From: JAYQUR01 sp038133505 | GTDB lineage: Bacteria > Pseudomonadota > Alphaproteobacteria > MPNO01 > UBA830 | Length of the DNA stretch: 6,613 bases | Reading direction: 5' to 3' | NCBI GenBank assembly: GCA_038133505.1 | Contig: JAYPTI010000162.1 | Location: forward strand, 1-6,613 | In this document: positions 5,781 to 6,613 of the stretch, one piece after another | How the letters are laid out: each line of letters begins with the position of its first letter | How positions within the stretch are numbered: position 1 is the stretch's first letter | The notes under the pieces: model-generated | Databases searched by the model: none | Told to the model about the DNA's origin: nothing | The model's input: only the letters and a program-made list of their open reading frames with translations | Made by a program: the position numbers and the translations under genes

Positions 5781-6613
5781 TCAGTTGAGACGTCCGACGG
5801 CGCGGGCGAGCAGAAGATAGAGCTTACCGACGTCCGCCGACAGGAACGTGGAGCTGAGCAGGTTCTCGGGATCGCTCTCGTTCGCCTCGGACAGCAGCTT
5901 CTCGAAATGATCGAGATAGCGCTGCACGTAGCGGCGGAATTCGTCGTCCTCTTCGTACTTGGCGCTGATGACGGTCCGCGCCTGTCGCTCGTCGTCCGAG
6001 ATGATGCCGCGCACGAAGATGCCGCGGTCGCCCTTGGAGTATTTCGACCACAGCTTCTGAGATTTTTCGCTGTCGAGAAGCCGGTTCAGGTCGATGGCCG
6101 TCGAATTGAGATCCTCGATGACGAACGTGGACGCCCGGAGGAACATGTCGCGGCGCGAATCGAAGGCGTTGCGGCGGATGACCTCTGCCTGGCTCTCCGC
6201 CTCGCTCGCTGCCGAGGTGAGGGTTTTGGCCTGTTCGGAAAATACCGCGCCGACCTCGTTGGCCTTGTGCGTCGCCACGGTAAGCGCACCCGACAGGGCC
6301 GACTGCTGGTCCTGCAGCGCGGCGCCCATCCGGTCGATCCGATCGAACGCGTCTTCCGAGGTCCGCGACAGTTCCTGCGCGCGGGTGCGCAGCATTTCGC
6401 CGATCTTCCGGATGCGTTCCTCGGCGACCGTTGCGGTGCCGTCGATCTGGTTGGATTCGGTCTTGAGCGATGCGATCAGTTCCGCCACTTCGCGCGCCGC
6501 TTCGGTGCAGGAATCGATCATTTGGCGCGACTGCTGTCGGATCGTGTCGCCGACCACCGCCATGCCCTTGACCGCCTCTTCCGCGTTGGCGCTGAGCGCC
6601 ACGGTCTGCTGGC
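5781..6613 (-). CDS. Long coiled-coil protein of unknown function, C-terminal part
   Basis: Only the C-terminal 276 residues are visible; the frame is still open at the right edge (QQTVALSANAEEAV), so the apparent GTG at 6602 is an internal valine codon. Roughly the first 140 residues are helical and heptad-like, rich in A, E, Q, S and R with few aromatics or glycines, as in the rod of a coiled-coil protein. The chemoreceptor signalling-tip motif is not seen. From about RRDMFLRASTF onward the character changes to a compact region with aromatics (LWSKYSKGDRGIF, EEDDEFRRYVQRYLDHFEKLL) ending in STFLSADVGKLYLLLARAVGRLN. I recall similar C-termini on large coiled-coil proteins of Rhodospirillales and related alphaproteobacteria, but know no assigned function. 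Whether the missing N-terminus carries membrane segments cannot be told. A structural, polar or envelope role is possible but unsupported here. Confidence 0.8.
   Translation of the reverse strand, partial: QQTVALSANAEEAVKGMAVVGDTIRQQSRQMIDSCTEAAREVAELIASLKTESNQIDGTATVAEERIRKIGEMLRTRAQELSRTSEDAFDRIDRMGAALQDQQSALSGALTVATHKANEVGAVFSEQAKTLTSAASEAESQAEVIRRNAFDSRRDMFLRASTFVIEDLNSTAIDLNRLLDSEKSQKLWSKYSKGDRGIFVRGIISDDERQARTVISAKYEEDDEFRRYVQRYLDHFEKLLSEANESDPENLLSSTFLSADVGKLYLLLARAVGRLN

Noticed and set aside
5784..6613. Methyl-accepting chemotaxis protein for the coiled-coil fragment
   Set aside because: The helical composition is superficially similar, but the highly conserved signalling-tip motif is missing and the C-terminal aromatic-rich domain does not fit.

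Overview
The window looks like the chromosome of a high-GC alphaproteobacterium. Three things point there: the run J-domain gene, cobS, cobT with rpmB close by (an arrangement I recall from Rhizobiales and Rhodospirillales), the long 96-residue form of ribosomal protein L28 (E. coli L28 is 78 residues), and strong G/C bias at third codon positions. I cannot name the genus. Nothing suggests a mobile element, prophage, CRISPR array or recent transfer, and I see no rRNA or tRNA gene.

Plus strand, 1-4049: a J-domain cochaperone (5' end outside the window), then cobS and cobT, the AAA+ and VWA subunits of the aerobic ATP-dependent cobaltochelatase, then an FMN-dependent nitroreductase-fold protein of the RutE/HadB type. 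Gaps between these genes are 47, 7 and 46 bp with no terminator between them, so they can be read as one transcript. CobS and CobT drive cobalt insertion into hydrogenobyrinate a,c-diamide together with the large subunit CobN, which is not in this window.

4050-4133: a short convergent intergenic region holding a strong GC hairpin with A and T tracts on either side, which can end transcription from both directions.

Minus strand, 4134-6613: in transcription order, the C-terminal part of a long coiled-coil protein (its start lies beyond the right edge), a TetA-like 12-helix MFS drug/proton antiporter starting at GTG, and rpmB (L28). rpmB seems to have its own sigma-70-type promoter, whose -35 box overlaps the MFS stop codon, and a 5' leader containing a perfect GNRA-loop hairpin.

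Most of the window is conserved housekeeping and cofactor sequence, and I found no convincing wholly new system. The points most worth a second look are the reductase joined to the cobaltochelatase genes, the J-protein beside an AAA+ chelatase motor, the unnamed C-terminal domain of the coiled-coil protein, and the structured rpmB leader.
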